This document shows positions 1-7,271 of a stretch of DNA of 64,000 nucleotides, piece by piece. The translations under genes were made by a program, and so were the position numbers. This DNA comes from an uncultured Treponema sp. (GTDB lineage: Bacteria > Spirochaetota > Spirochaetia > Treponematales > Treponemataceae), in NCBI GenBank assembly GCA_949299755.1, contig CASGBA010000002.1, positions 124,001 through 188,000 on the forward strand, given 5' to 3'. Each line of letters opens with the position of its first letter. Position 1 is the stretch's first letter. The notes beneath the pieces are model-generated. The model was not told where the DNA came from. It saw only the letters and a program-made list of their open reading frames with translations, and ran no database searches.

Positions 1-105
1 GAGCACCCCGGTGAAAAGCCCGGCGACCGCCGGAAGCAGGGAAAAGCCGGTGTTCACGGCGGACACCGGCGGGGAAATTTCTTTGCCATCACGATTCAGT
101 TTCAT
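1..105 (-). CDS. possible 5' end of a membrane protein, cut by window edge
   Basis: An open frame starts at an ATG (103-105, minus strand) and runs off the left edge, giving 35 residues that begin MKLNRDGKEISPPV. The second half (GFSLLPAVAGLFTGVL) is hydrophobic and could be a first membrane helix. Codon third positions look like those of neighbouring genes. There is no clear ribosome binding site, and the gene would follow the cupin gene in the same direction. The family cannot be recognised from so little sequence. A chance open frame is possible. Confidence 0.3.
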   Translation of the reverse strand, partial: MKLNRDGKEISPPVSAVNTGFSLLPAVAGLFTGVL

Positions 106-178
106 ATGCGAATATTTGCGCACAACAGAAAAAAAATCAAGGAGGCTGCCCCGCCGGAATCAGGATGCGCCGGGAACG

Positions 179-1150
179 TCATTCGGCGGACAGCGCCCGG
201 TACGCTTCCTGCGGAAGCATATCCAGCCATTCCACAGCCCTTTGATTCAGGTTAGCGTTCGCGGCGATATGGGCGAACGGAGAGTCCGCGGCGGCACCAT
301 GCCAATGAACGACTCCGGGAGGACAGATAGCCACATCGCCAGGGAGCATCACCTGAACTTCCTGCCCTTCAATCTGGTGGTAGCCGATTCCGTCGGTGGC
401 AATCAGAACCTGACCGCCCTCGTGACGGTGCCAGCGGTTGATTACACCGGGTTCAAAAACCACATAGTGCAGGCCGGGAGAACCGGCGGCATTCCCGTCC
501 CCGGCCAAATCCGAAAGATAAACCGTCCCGCTGAAATTGACGGATTCCGACGCCTGCCCTTTGGGGAACATAAAGCCGCCGTCCCCGGGTTTGCGGCCGG
601 GGAACTCCTCCTGCTCCAGCGCGGCGTATTCTTCGTCGCTCACATGCTGAACCGGCCCGTCATCATGCGCGCCCGTATATCCGGCGTCATAAATCACCAT
701 CTGCGAGAACCAGCTGTCGGGCGCGGCGCCGTGCCAATGCCTCGCTCCGGCGGGAATCTGCACGACATCACCCTCCCGAAGAATCCAGGCTTTTTTGCCC
801 TCCTCCTGGTAATAGCCGACGCCGCCCGTCACCATGACAATCATGCCGCCGTGACGGTGCCATGCGCTGCGCGCCCCGGGCTCAAACACAATGTTGTTTG
901 TCTGCGGAAAATCATATGTGCCGTCGGCGACTATCATGTCCTCACGGTATACGGTGCCGATGAAGGACGGGGAGCTGATGTCCCTCCCGACGGGGAATTC
1001 AATCTCCTCTTTCGCAAAGATTCTTCCTCCCCCGGAAACAGCGGTCTCCTCCGGCACACCCTGCGGAACCTGTTTTGAGCTTGCGCAGGAAAAAAGAAGC
1101 GGCAGCGACAATACAGCGGAAATGCGTTTCAGCGTATTCTTCATGTTCAT
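179..1150 (-). CDS. double-cupin lipoprotein
   Basis: The 323-residue product starts with a basic N-terminus and a hydrophobic stretch ending in the lipobox LFSC (Cys22), so it is probably a lipid-anchored periplasmic or surface protein. Two cupin barrels follow, near residues 85-160 and 225-305. Each has a WHRH metal-ligand pair (WHRHGG and WHRHEGG) and a later HWHGA histidine, so both barrels could bind a metal. The arrangement resembles the mandelonitrile-lyase-like and carboxymuconolactone-decarboxylase-associated cupins. The substrate is unknown. A GGAGG sits 6 nt before the ATG at 1150, which supports this start. A 355-aa open frame on the opposite strand is its shadow. Confidence 0.8.
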   Translation of the reverse strand: MNMKNTLKRISAVLSLPLLFSCASSKQVPQGVPEETAVSGGGRIFAKEEIEFPVGRDISSPSFIGTVYREDMIVADGTYDFPQTNNIVFEPGARSAWHRHGGMIVMVTGGVGYYQEEGKKAWILREGDVVQIPAGARHWHGAAPDSWFSQMVIYDAGYTGAHDDGPVQHVSDEEYAALEQEEFPGRKPGDGGFMFPKGQASESVNFSGTVYLSDLAGDGNAAGSPGLHYVVFEPGVINRWHRHEGGQVLIATDGIGYHQIEGQEVQVMLPGDVAICPPGVVHWHGAAADSPFAHIAANANLNQRAVEWLDMLPQEAYRALSAE

Positions 1151-1273
1151 TTTATACCTCCGAACAATGGTTTTCCATGAAATATATTTGAATCATAAAG
1201 CCGGGAGTAACCACCGGGTCAAGAACTTACGCTCTTTTTCCGCATTTTTTTCAATTTTTCAAGGAAGCGGCGC

Positions 1274-1301
1274 AAAAAAAGCCGCCGTTAAACGGCGGCT
1301 T
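1274..1301 (-). terminator. intrinsic terminator of hsp20
   Basis: Read on the minus strand, a perfect 7-bp stem (GCCGCCG / CGGCGGC, 1281-1287 with 1293-1299) closes a 5-nt loop and is followed by seven T. It lies 18 bp after the hsp20 stop codon. This is a textbook factor-independent terminator. Confidence 0.9.
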
Positions 1302-1318
1302 CAGGCTCTTTTGGAAAA

Positions 1319-1759
1319 TTAAGTCGTTTTGATTTCAATCATCTTCGGCTGGTTTTCCGGACGGCGCGGGATGTTGATTTCCAGAATACCGTCTTTGAAC
1401 GAAGCCTGCACAGCGTCGGGATTGATGTCGGCGGGAAGAGTGAACTTCCTGCTGAAAGACGTCATCCTGCGCTCCCTGATGAGATACTCGCCGGCTTTGT
1501 TGTCTTTGCCTTCGGCTTTTTTCTCGACACTGTCCTCGTGCCTGGAAGAAATCGAAAGGATACGGTCCTTCAGGCTGATTTCAACGTCCTTGTCTTTGTA
1601 GCCGGGAAGCTCCATTTCCATAATGTACGCATTCTCGGTTTCCTTCACGTCAACGCGGGGCGCCGAAGCGGTTGTCGCGGGAACCAAAAAGTTCATGCCG
1701 CGGTCGAATGCATCGAAAATGTCCGAAAAAGCAGGGTTAAAAAGGCTTAATGAGTTCAT
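1319..1759 (-). CDS. Hsp20 / alpha-crystallin small heat-shock protein
   Basis: This 146-residue ATP-independent holdase has the standard layout: a short N-terminal arm, an alpha-crystallin domain at about residues 35-135 (RVDVKETENAYIMEMELPG to FKDGILEINIP), and a short C-terminal tail. The GILEINIP stretch holds the strand-9 motif. It binds unfolding cytoplasmic proteins during stress and hands them to DnaK or ClpB. An AAGGAGG sits 7 nt before the ATG. The 445-bp upstream gap carries a sigma-54 type promoter, a leader hairpin and four dyad sites, and a strong terminator follows, so the gene is probably transcribed alone under dedicated control. Confidence 0.95.
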   Translation of the reverse strand: MNSLSLFNPAFSDIFDAFDRGMNFLVPATTASAPRVDVKETENAYIMEMELPGYKDKDVEISLKDRILSISSRHEDSVEKKAEGKDNKAGEYLIRERRMTSFSRKFTLPADINPDAVQASFKDGILEINIPRRPENQPKMIEIKTT

Positions 1760-1795
1760 AGTGAACCTCCTTAAATAAAGTTTTGCAGTTTTATA

Positions 1796-1814
1796 ATTCC
1801 GGTCAAACCGGAAT
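1796..1814 (-). promoter_or_regulatory. hairpin in the hsp20 leader
   Basis: ATTCCGGT and ACCGGAAT form a perfect 8-bp stem with a 3-nt loop, inside the predicted leader of hsp20 and about 35 nt before its start codon. It could stabilise the mRNA or belong to a temperature-sensitive fold. I see no direct pairing to the AAGGAGG site, so a ROSE or fourU type thermometer is not shown. Confidence 0.5.
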
Positions 1815-1854
1815 CTTGCAGCCTGAGTTTCTTCTCAAACTACACTTATATATT

Positions 1855-1871
1855 AGCAATAAACATGCCAA
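1855..1871 (-). promoter_or_regulatory. sigma-54 (RpoN) type promoter of hsp20
   Basis: On the minus strand the sequence TTGGCATGTTTATTGCT matches the RpoN consensus YTGGCACGRNNNTTGCW at all core positions except C7 and R9. The invariant GG (-24) and GC (-12) are exactly 10 bp apart. It predicts a start near 1844 and a leader of about 85 nt before hsp20. It lies in the correct orientation in a long intergenic gap. Assignment is by consensus match only. Confidence 0.7.
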
Positions 1872-2016
1872 CTTTCATATTTTTTTTCACCAATATATAT
1901 ATTTTTTTTCGTATTTATTTATAACATAAAGATTTAGAGATGAAGAAAAAAAAATCATCCGGCGTGCGCAGGTTTTTATCCGGAGGCGGAAATTTTAAAA
2001 CACAAGGGGAAAAAAC

Positions 2017-2185
2017 CATCATTTTGACAGGGTGAAAAGAATTAAACCCGGTAAAAAGGGTCTTTCTTTCCGCTTTCTGTCAAAATGACACAATAAATAG
2101 TATCATTTTAACACATATTCATTACAAAATACAAAACCGCAGGGGGTTTTCTCCAGGCACCGGGACAAACAGTATCATTCTGACT
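2017..2185. repeat. four copies of a 13-bp dyad (TGTCATTTTGACA) upstream of hsp20
   Basis: The perfect copy is at 2078-2090 (TGTCA-N3-TGACA). Degenerate copies are at 2017-2029 (11/13), 2101-2113 (11/13) and 2173-2185 (10/13). They lie about 180-340 bp upstream of the predicted hsp20 start. That is where an RpoN enhancer-binding activator would bind. The rest of the 1760-2204 gap is AT-rich and I see no gene in it. Inferred role: upstream activating sites of an AAA+ activator. Confidence 0.6.
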
Positions 2186-2204
2186 CATGTATGCAAAGGA
2201 ATTT

Positions 2205-3371
2205 TCACAGGATACGCTCAAAAAGGCTGTATCCCACAAGGTCACCGGAGAAACCCGTCACATCGGGGACGGAAAAAAGTTTCCCGGCAAAAAAGCCGGC
2301 GGCCCCCCGCGCCACGGAAAAAACTCCCTCGGAGGAGAAATCTATCAGGATGTCTTTCGGCAGGTCATAAAGGCGGTTTTCTGCCACGGCATTCTCAAGA
2401 AGCTCCTTCAGATTTCCACGGTACTGCGGAATATCGCCGGTAAAAATAATTTTGGTGAAATCAAAGCAGTTTACAAGGAAGGCCAGATTCCTGGACAATT
2501 CTCCGTAAACGGTTTCCAGCCGGCCGGCATCCTGCGGCAGAGAAAGCAGCTCTTCGGGGGTGAAGCTGAACTGGGTAAGCTTGGGAGGCTTCATTACGAA
2601 TGAACGGAATTCACCTGCGGTAAAATGATCGCCGTAATGGACCCGCTCGCCGACGGCAAAACCGAGGCCGACGGCGAAACCGCCCGCATTCCCGGCGCCC
2701 GGAGCCTTTCCCCGGTTGAACTCGCCGAGGACGGCAATAAAATTGCGGTTGCGGCTTTCAGGGTTAAAGGCAAGCTCCCCCCAGCAGCAGCAGTTGGCGT
2801 CGTTTTCAATGCAGATGAAATTCCCGCACTTTTCCGCGAGGGTTTCCCGAAGATTGAAGGGCTCCGTAACGGACAGGGGGGCCGAGCGGACCACCACGCC
2901 TTTATGCGGGTCTACTATGCCCGGAACAGCGATGCCTATCCCAAGCAGTTTGAGTTTTTCAGCTGAAACAAAATCCTTAGCCCTGCCGACAGCGGAAAGA
3001 ATCAGGGAAGGAAGGGTGCCGGGATTAACGTCACATGAAACCGGTTCAGAAAATGAATGCAGTATCTTCCCGGACAACGACACCACAACGGCGGAACACT
3101 TTATGTTCTGGATTTCGAGGCCTATGATGACCCCGAAATCCTCATCCACCACAAGGCTTATCTGTTTACGCCCCACACCCTTCTTCAACGCATTTTTGCC
3201 GGAGGTTTTTATGATGCCCTTTTCCAGCAGGTTCTGGACAATCTTCGTCACGGTGGATTTGTCCAATCCCAAATCCTCCGCAATCTGTATGCGGCTTATC
3301 TTAGGGTTAAGCCGCACAGACCTGAGGACACGTGAATTATTGATTGTCTGGAGCCTGTTTGCATCCGGCAT
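2205..3371 (-). CDS. ROK-family transcriptional regulator
   Basis: The 388-residue protein has an N-terminal winged helix-turn-helix at about residues 12-65 (SRIQIAEDLGLDKSTVTKIV) and a sugar-kinase-like ROK domain from about residue 85. This is the NagC/XylR layout, in which a sugar or sugar phosphate controls DNA binding. The glycine-rich region near AGNAGGFAVG is present, but the cysteine-rich zinc motif seen in many ROK proteins is not obvious. Its ATG lies 1 bp after the glyQS stop, so it is probably co-transcribed with glyQS. The sugar and target genes are not indicated by context. Confidence 0.85.
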   Translation of the reverse strand: MPDANRLQTINNSRVLRSVRLNPKISRIQIAEDLGLDKSTVTKIVQNLLEKGIIKTSGKNALKKGVGRKQISLVVDEDFGVIIGLEIQNIKCSAVVVSLSGKILHSFSEPVSCDVNPGTLPSLILSAVGRAKDFVSAEKLKLLGIGIAVPGIVDPHKGVVVRSAPLSVTEPFNLRETLAEKCGNFICIENDANCCCWGELAFNPESRNRNFIAVLGEFNRGKAPGAGNAGGFAVGLGFAVGERVHYGDHFTAGEFRSFVMKPPKLTQFSFTPEELLSLPQDAGRLETVYGELSRNLAFLVNCFDFTKIIFTGDIPQYRGNLKELLENAVAENRLYDLPKDILIDFSSEGVFSVARGAAGFFAGKLFSVPDVTGFSGDLVGYSLFERIL

Positions 3372-3372
3372 A

Positions 3373-4719
3373 TCATGTCCGTTTATAGGATTTTATTTCC
3401 TCACGTATACGGGCGGCTATTTCAGACCGGTGGATGCGGACCTGCTCCATTGAATCGCGGAACCGCAGGGTTACGGAACCGTCTTCCTTTGAGTCATAAT
3501 CCACGGTGATGCAGAAAGGTGTTCCCACCTCGTCCTGGCGGCGGTACCGCTTGCCGATTGCGCCGGACTGGTCATAGTCGGTTACAAAATCCTCTTTAAG
3601 CTCATTCTGAATTTCCCGTGCAAGCTCCGCAAGTCCGTCCTTCTTCATGAGGGGAAGGACAGCCACGGTAACAGGCGCTATCGACGGATGGAAATGAAGC
3701 ACAGTGCGGTAATCCTCGGCGGCGCCGTCCCCGGCGATATTCTGCTCCTCATACGCGTCGCAGAGGAACATGAGCACATTGCGGGTCAATCCTGCGGAAG
3801 TCTCGATGATGAACGGAATGTATTTATCAGCCCCGTTATCCTGGTCAATGTACTGCATGTCCTTGCCGGAATATTCCGTGTGGCGGGAAAGGTCGTAATC
3901 GGTGCGGTTGTGGATTCCCTCAAGTTCGCTGAATCCCATCGGGAATTCGTACTCGATGTCGTAGGCGTCCTTCGCGTAATGCGCGAGCTTCTCGTGGTGA
4001 TACCAGCGCATTTTGTCCATGCAGACGCCGTACTTTTTATAGAATTCCCAGCGCTGTCCGCGCCAATATTCGAACCATTTTTCATCTTCGCCGGGCTTCA
4101 CAAAAAACTGCATCTCCATCTGCTCGAACTCACAGGTACGGAAAATGAAGTTTTTCGTGACGATTTCATTGCGGAAAGCCTTTCCGACCTGCGCGATGCC
4201 GAACGGAATTTTCATCCTGTTTGACTGGATGATATTCTTGTAGTTCACATAAATGCCCTGGGCTGTTTCGGGACGGAGATAGACAACGCTGGCCGTATCC
4301 TCAGCGGGGCCGATATGGGTTTTGAACATCAGATTGAAGGCGCGCGGCTCGGTGAGCTCTCCGCCACAGGCGGGGCATTTTTTTGAGGCAAGGGCTTCCT
4401 GATCCATGTTGTCAGCCCGGTACCTCATTTTACACTGTTTACAGTCAACAAGGGGATCGGAAAAATTCGCCACATGGCCGGAAGCTTCCCATACACGGGG
4501 ATGCATTAAAATCGCCGCGTCCAAACCCACAATGTTGTCGTGCATTTGGGTCATTTCCTTCCACCAGGCATTCTGGATGTTCTTCTTCAATTCAATTCCA
4601 AGGGGACCGTAATCCCATGCCCCGGATTGACCTCCGTATATTTCCGATGACTGGAAAACAAAGCCCCTGCGTTTGCACAAACTGACGATTTTTTCCATTG
4701 TTACTTCATGATTATCCAT
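3373..4719 (-). CDS. glyQS: glycyl-tRNA synthetase, alpha2 type
   Basis: This class II synthetase charges tRNA-Gly with glycine in the cytoplasm. The product is about 448 residues and starts with the family signature (MEKIVSLCKRRGFVFQSS) and the YGGQSGAWDYGPLG segment. A CxxC...CxxC zinc knuckle (CKQCKMRY and CPACGG) and the motif 2 region RPETAQGIYVNYKN follow. The C-terminal anticodon-binding domain covers about residues 350-448. This is the homodimeric form found in spirochaetes, archaea and eukaryotes, not the alpha/beta form of proteobacteria. I prefer the ATG at 4719 over the GTG at 4728, because GGTGG lies 5 nt before the ATG. The gene follows gltX and precedes the ROK regulator. Confidence 0.96.
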   Translation of the reverse strand: MDNHEVTMEKIVSLCKRRGFVFQSSEIYGGQSGAWDYGPLGIELKKNIQNAWWKEMTQMHDNIVGLDAAILMHPRVWEASGHVANFSDPLVDCKQCKMRYRADNMDQEALASKKCPACGGELTEPRAFNLMFKTHIGPAEDTASVVYLRPETAQGIYVNYKNIIQSNRMKIPFGIAQVGKAFRNEIVTKNFIFRTCEFEQMEMQFFVKPGEDEKWFEYWRGQRWEFYKKYGVCMDKMRWYHHEKLAHYAKDAYDIEYEFPMGFSELEGIHNRTDYDLSRHTEYSGKDMQYIDQDNGADKYIPFIIETSAGLTRNVLMFLCDAYEEQNIAGDGAAEDYRTVLHFHPSIAPVTVAVLPLMKKDGLAELAREIQNELKEDFVTDYDQSGAIGKRYRRQDEVGTPFCITVDYDSKEDGSVTLRFRDSMEQVRIHRSEIAARIREEIKSYKRT

Positions 4720-4805
4720 TTTATCCACCGTCCCTTATTCATTCTGGTTTCCTGAGTTATGTTATACTATAACTCGTTTTTTTATTCTATAAGACAACAG
4801 AGCCT

Positions 4806-6428
4806 TTATTTCCCCGACAGGGTTGACACAGCCCTTTCAACCCGCTCCAGGGCTTTTTCATAACCTAGGGCGCGGATGGAACCTATCAACGGCGGGGAAA
4901 CCTTTGAGCCGGTGACGGCAAGGCGTATGGGCATCATAAAGTCCCCCAGCTTAACGCCGATTTCTTCGGCGGCTTTCCGGGCGACTTCCTCCCCTTCTTC
5001 GTCGGAAAGGCAAGCGATTTCCCTGATGAATACCTCCGCCCTGCCCAGCACCGCAAGAATCTTTTCGGTATCAAGACGCTTGGTTAAAAACACCTCCTCA
5101 GGCGGAACAGCCGGTTCCACAAAGAAGAACCTGACCATTTCGGCGGCATCCGAAAGGAAATGGAGCCTCTCTTTTATGAGGGGCATCAAACCGCCAAGCA
5201 TCCTCCGTATTTCAGCATCGGAAAAGGAACCGGCTGATTTGGCCGGCGCCAGGCCGAAAGCCCCGGAAGAAAGCATTTCGTCTGTGGCTGGGGCAAGGGT
5301 TCCGTCCTCTTTCATCATAATGCCGGAAACCGCCGGGCCTGTTTTCGGCAGGGGATGCTCCTCGCTTCCAGTGATTTCAATGGCCCCGTCTCCGGTTCCC
5401 GTGATAAAGGGAAGGACGGCTTCCAGAAGCTCCTTGTCGTCCATCATGCGAATATACTGGCCGTTGAACCATTCAAGCTTTTTATAATCAAAGACAGCCC
5501 CGGATTTATTCAAATGCTCAATCTTGAAAAGTTTTTCCATATCGGCAAGGGGATAAAGATCCCTTCCGTCCTCATAGGAACAGCCCAGCATTCCCACATA
5601 GTTTACAATCGCCTTGGGAACATATCCCCGGGCGCGGAATTCATCCACGCTGGTCGCCCCGTGGCGCTTTGAAAGCTTCTGTCCGTCCGCACCGTTGACC
5701 ATGGGTAAATGGCAGAACCGGGGCGGCTCCCAGCCGAATGCCTGGTAAATCAGGATGTGGCGGGGGGTTGAGGGTATCCACTCCTGGGCGCGCATGACAT
5801 GGGTTATTTTCATAAAATGGTCATCCACCACATTGGCAAGGTGATAGGTGGGGAACCCGTCGCTTTTCAGCAGGACAGGATCCGGATTGACGTCCTCATT
5901 TTTCCATTCAATGTCTCCAAGGAGCATATCGTTGAACCGGGTGGCGCCTTCCAGGGGCACCTTCAGCCTGATTACATAGGGTTTCCCATCTGCCAGGGCG
6001 GCGTCGATTTCCTCCTTTGTCAAATGACGGCAGTGACGGTCATAGCCGGGAGCCATTTTATTCATGGTCTGGACTTTGCGTATGCGCTCAAGCCTTTCCG
6101 CGTCGCAAAAGCAATAGTAGGCGTTGCCCATTTCCACAAGTTTTTGGGCGTATTCTTTGTACAGGTCGAACCGCTCGGACTGGACATAGGGACCGTAACC
6201 GCCGCCCTTGGAACCGCCTTCGTCCCACTCAATGCCGAGCCATTCCATCGTATCGAAAAGATTTTTCACGTAAAGTTCATCGTAACGGGTTCGGTCTGTG
6301 TCTTCGAGCCTGAGGATAAATTTTCCGCCGCAGGAACGGGCGAAAAGATAGTTGAAAAGAGCGGTTCTCACTCCGCCGATATGTTGTTTCCCCGTGGGAG
6401 AGGGGGCATAACGTACACGGACTTCCAT
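4806..6428 (-). CDS. gltX: glutamyl-tRNA synthetase
   Basis: This class I synthetase charges tRNA-Glu, and possibly tRNA-Gln if it is non-discriminating. The HIGH-like motif is in RYAPSPTGKQHIGG near the N-terminus, and the KMSKS-like motif is GQKLSKRHGA. The C-terminal half is the helical anticodon-binding region. The product is about 540 residues, slightly longer than usual. I place the start at the ATG at 6428 because an AAGGA lies about 9 nt upstream and the family begins with this segment. The longer open frame to 6494 runs almost to the tRNA-Cys gene and is not real. The gene lies 70 bp downstream of tRNA-Cys and may be co-transcribed with it. Confidence 0.96.
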   Translation of the reverse strand: MEVRVRYAPSPTGKQHIGGVRTALFNYLFARSCGGKFILRLEDTDRTRYDELYVKNLFDTMEWLGIEWDEGGSKGGGYGPYVQSERFDLYKEYAQKLVEMGNAYYCFCDAERLERIRKVQTMNKMAPGYDRHCRHLTKEEIDAALADGKPYVIRLKVPLEGATRFNDMLLGDIEWKNEDVNPDPVLLKSDGFPTYHLANVVDDHFMKITHVMRAQEWIPSTPRHILIYQAFGWEPPRFCHLPMVNGADGQKLSKRHGATSVDEFRARGYVPKAIVNYVGMLGCSYEDGRDLYPLADMEKLFKIEHLNKSGAVFDYKKLEWFNGQYIRMMDDKELLEAVLPFITGTGDGAIEITGSEEHPLPKTGPAVSGIMMKEDGTLAPATDEMLSSGAFGLAPAKSAGSFSDAEIRRMLGGLMPLIKERLHFLSDAAEMVRFFFVEPAVPPEEVFLTKRLDTEKILAVLGRAEVFIREIACLSDEEGEEVARKAAEEIGVKLGDFMMPIRLAVTGSKVSPPLIGSIRALGYEKALERVERAVSTLSGK

Positions 6429-6498
6429 GAAAAAATCCATCCTTAAAAATAAATTTTCAAAAAAAAGAGTATCCGGAACATCCAGATACTCCATACAG

Positions 6499-6569
6499 AG
6501 GCGCCAGTCAGAATCGAACTGACGATAAAGGTTTTGCAGACCTGCCCCTTACCACTTGGGTATGGCGCC
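6499..6569 (-). tRNA. tRNA-Cys (anticodon GCA)
   Basis: The 71-nt sequence folds as a cloverleaf. The acceptor stem is GGCGCCA/TGGCGCC, the D-stem is CCC/GGG with GTGGTAA in the loop, the anticodon loop is CTGCAAA with GCA at 6535-6537, and the T-arm is GTCAG-TTCGATT-CTGAC. The discriminator base is U, a cysteine identity element. CCA is not encoded and must be added after transcription. Confidence 0.96.
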
Positions 6570-6579
6570 ATGTTCCGCT

Positions 6580-6608
6580 ACTTTAACAGATTTTATTTTT
6601 TTTTTCAA
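6580..6608 (-). promoter_or_regulatory. sigma-70 promoter of tRNA-Cys
   Basis: On the minus strand TTGAAA (6603-6608), a 17-bp A/T-rich spacer and TAAAGT (6580-6585) lie about 10 bp before the tRNA. It probably also drives gltX. Confidence 0.75.
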
Positions 6609-6732
6609 GGGGGTAAGCGCATTCCTCCATTACGGGAATGGAGGCGGGGAAACAGGGCCGGGCTGGCTTGGAAAGCGTAAAACATGTTAATTCCCTTTTT
6701 CAAGCATAAAGAGGAACCACAAGTGCCCGCAG

Positions 6733-6761
6733 GTGACATAATCCTGAAAATCGGCTACACT
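6733..6761 (+). promoter_or_regulatory. promoter giving a leaderless mRNA
   Basis: GTGACA (6733-6738), a 17-bp spacer and TACACT (6756-6761) end only 7 bp before the ATG at 6769. Transcription would start at or next to the start codon. There is no ribosome binding site in the gap. Confidence 0.6.
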
Positions 6762-6768
6762 GTAGGGC

Positions 6769-7221
6769 ATGAATGATTTAAAAGCCGGCATTGTCTCCCG
6801 AGTAAAAGGCAGGGACGTTTACTACACCCTTACATGGTCGCCTCTGACCAAGGCCGACAAATACGAAGTGACGTTGAAAGTACCTTCTGTGGCGGGGATT
6901 TACGAACTCTACAGAATGGATTCTGAAAAAAAACTCAATTTGCTGGCCATAACTCACGCCTGGTACGGAGGGCTTAGAAGCCAGATACGGGAAGCCATAG
7001 ATCCGGATGCGACCACCGACCCGGTAAAAAAGGCAGCCCTCACGGATGCCGAATTATATTACAGGTATGCACCCGGAGACAAATTGGACGCACTGCTGGA
7101 TGTGGTGTGGTTCCTCCACGGAAATTATTTTCCTGAAGACATCCGTGTACAGAATTCAGGCCGGTATGAAAACATTTATCTGGATGAAAAAGCACCGGAC
7201 AAGGTTTACTGGTTGGAATAA
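6769..7221 (+). CDS. conserved-type protein of unknown function
   Basis: The 150-residue product is soluble, with no signal peptide or membrane segment. I do not recognise the family. It is rich in Tyr, Trp and Asp, and includes an aromatic, acidic N-terminal half (YYTLTWSPLTKADKYEV) and a C-terminal YENIYLDEKAPDKVYWLE. Codon use matches its neighbours. The predicted promoter places transcription at the start codon, so the mRNA may be leaderless. It lies 50 bp upstream of trxB, which has its own strong ribosome binding site. Confidence 0.75.
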   Translation: MNDLKAGIVSRVKGRDVYYTLTWSPLTKADKYEVTLKVPSVAGIYELYRMDSEKKLNLLAITHAWYGGLRSQIREAIDPDATTDPVKKAALTDAELYYRYAPGDKLDALLDVVWFLHGNYFPEDIRVQNSGRYENIYLDEKAPDKVYWLE

Positions 7222-7271
7222 ACCCTTTGGGAAGGAAACAGAAATAAGCACATAAACCCAGGAGGATTCCC

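Noticed and set aside
11-1078. 355-aa open frame on the plus strand
   Set aside because: It lies opposite the double-cupin gene, has no family signature and begins without a ribosome binding site. The minus-strand protein has a signal peptide, two WHRH motifs and a good start, so this is a shadow.
2019-2088. Large hairpin from TCATTTTGACAG and CTGTCAAAATGA
   Set aside because: The 46-nt loop makes it a poor RNA structure. The pairing is explained by two oppositely oriented copies of the 13-bp dyad.
2716-3453. 245-aa open frame on the plus strand
   Set aside because: Opposite the ROK regulator and the end of glyQS, with low-complexity Ser/Thr-rich content and no recognisable domain.
4729-4805. 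T-box or terminator before glyQS
   Set aside because: The dyad GAGTTAT/ATAACTC followed by T-rich sequence reads toward the plus strand, where no gene ends. No T-box specifier or antiterminator sequence is visible.
4876-6446. 203-aa and 215-aa open frames on the plus strand
   Set aside because: Both lie inside gltX on the other strand and show no family sequence.
6429-6494. Longer N-terminus for gltX up to 6494
   Set aside because: The extra residues reach to within 5 bp of tRNA-Cys, and the AAGGA site and the family start both favour the ATG at 6428.
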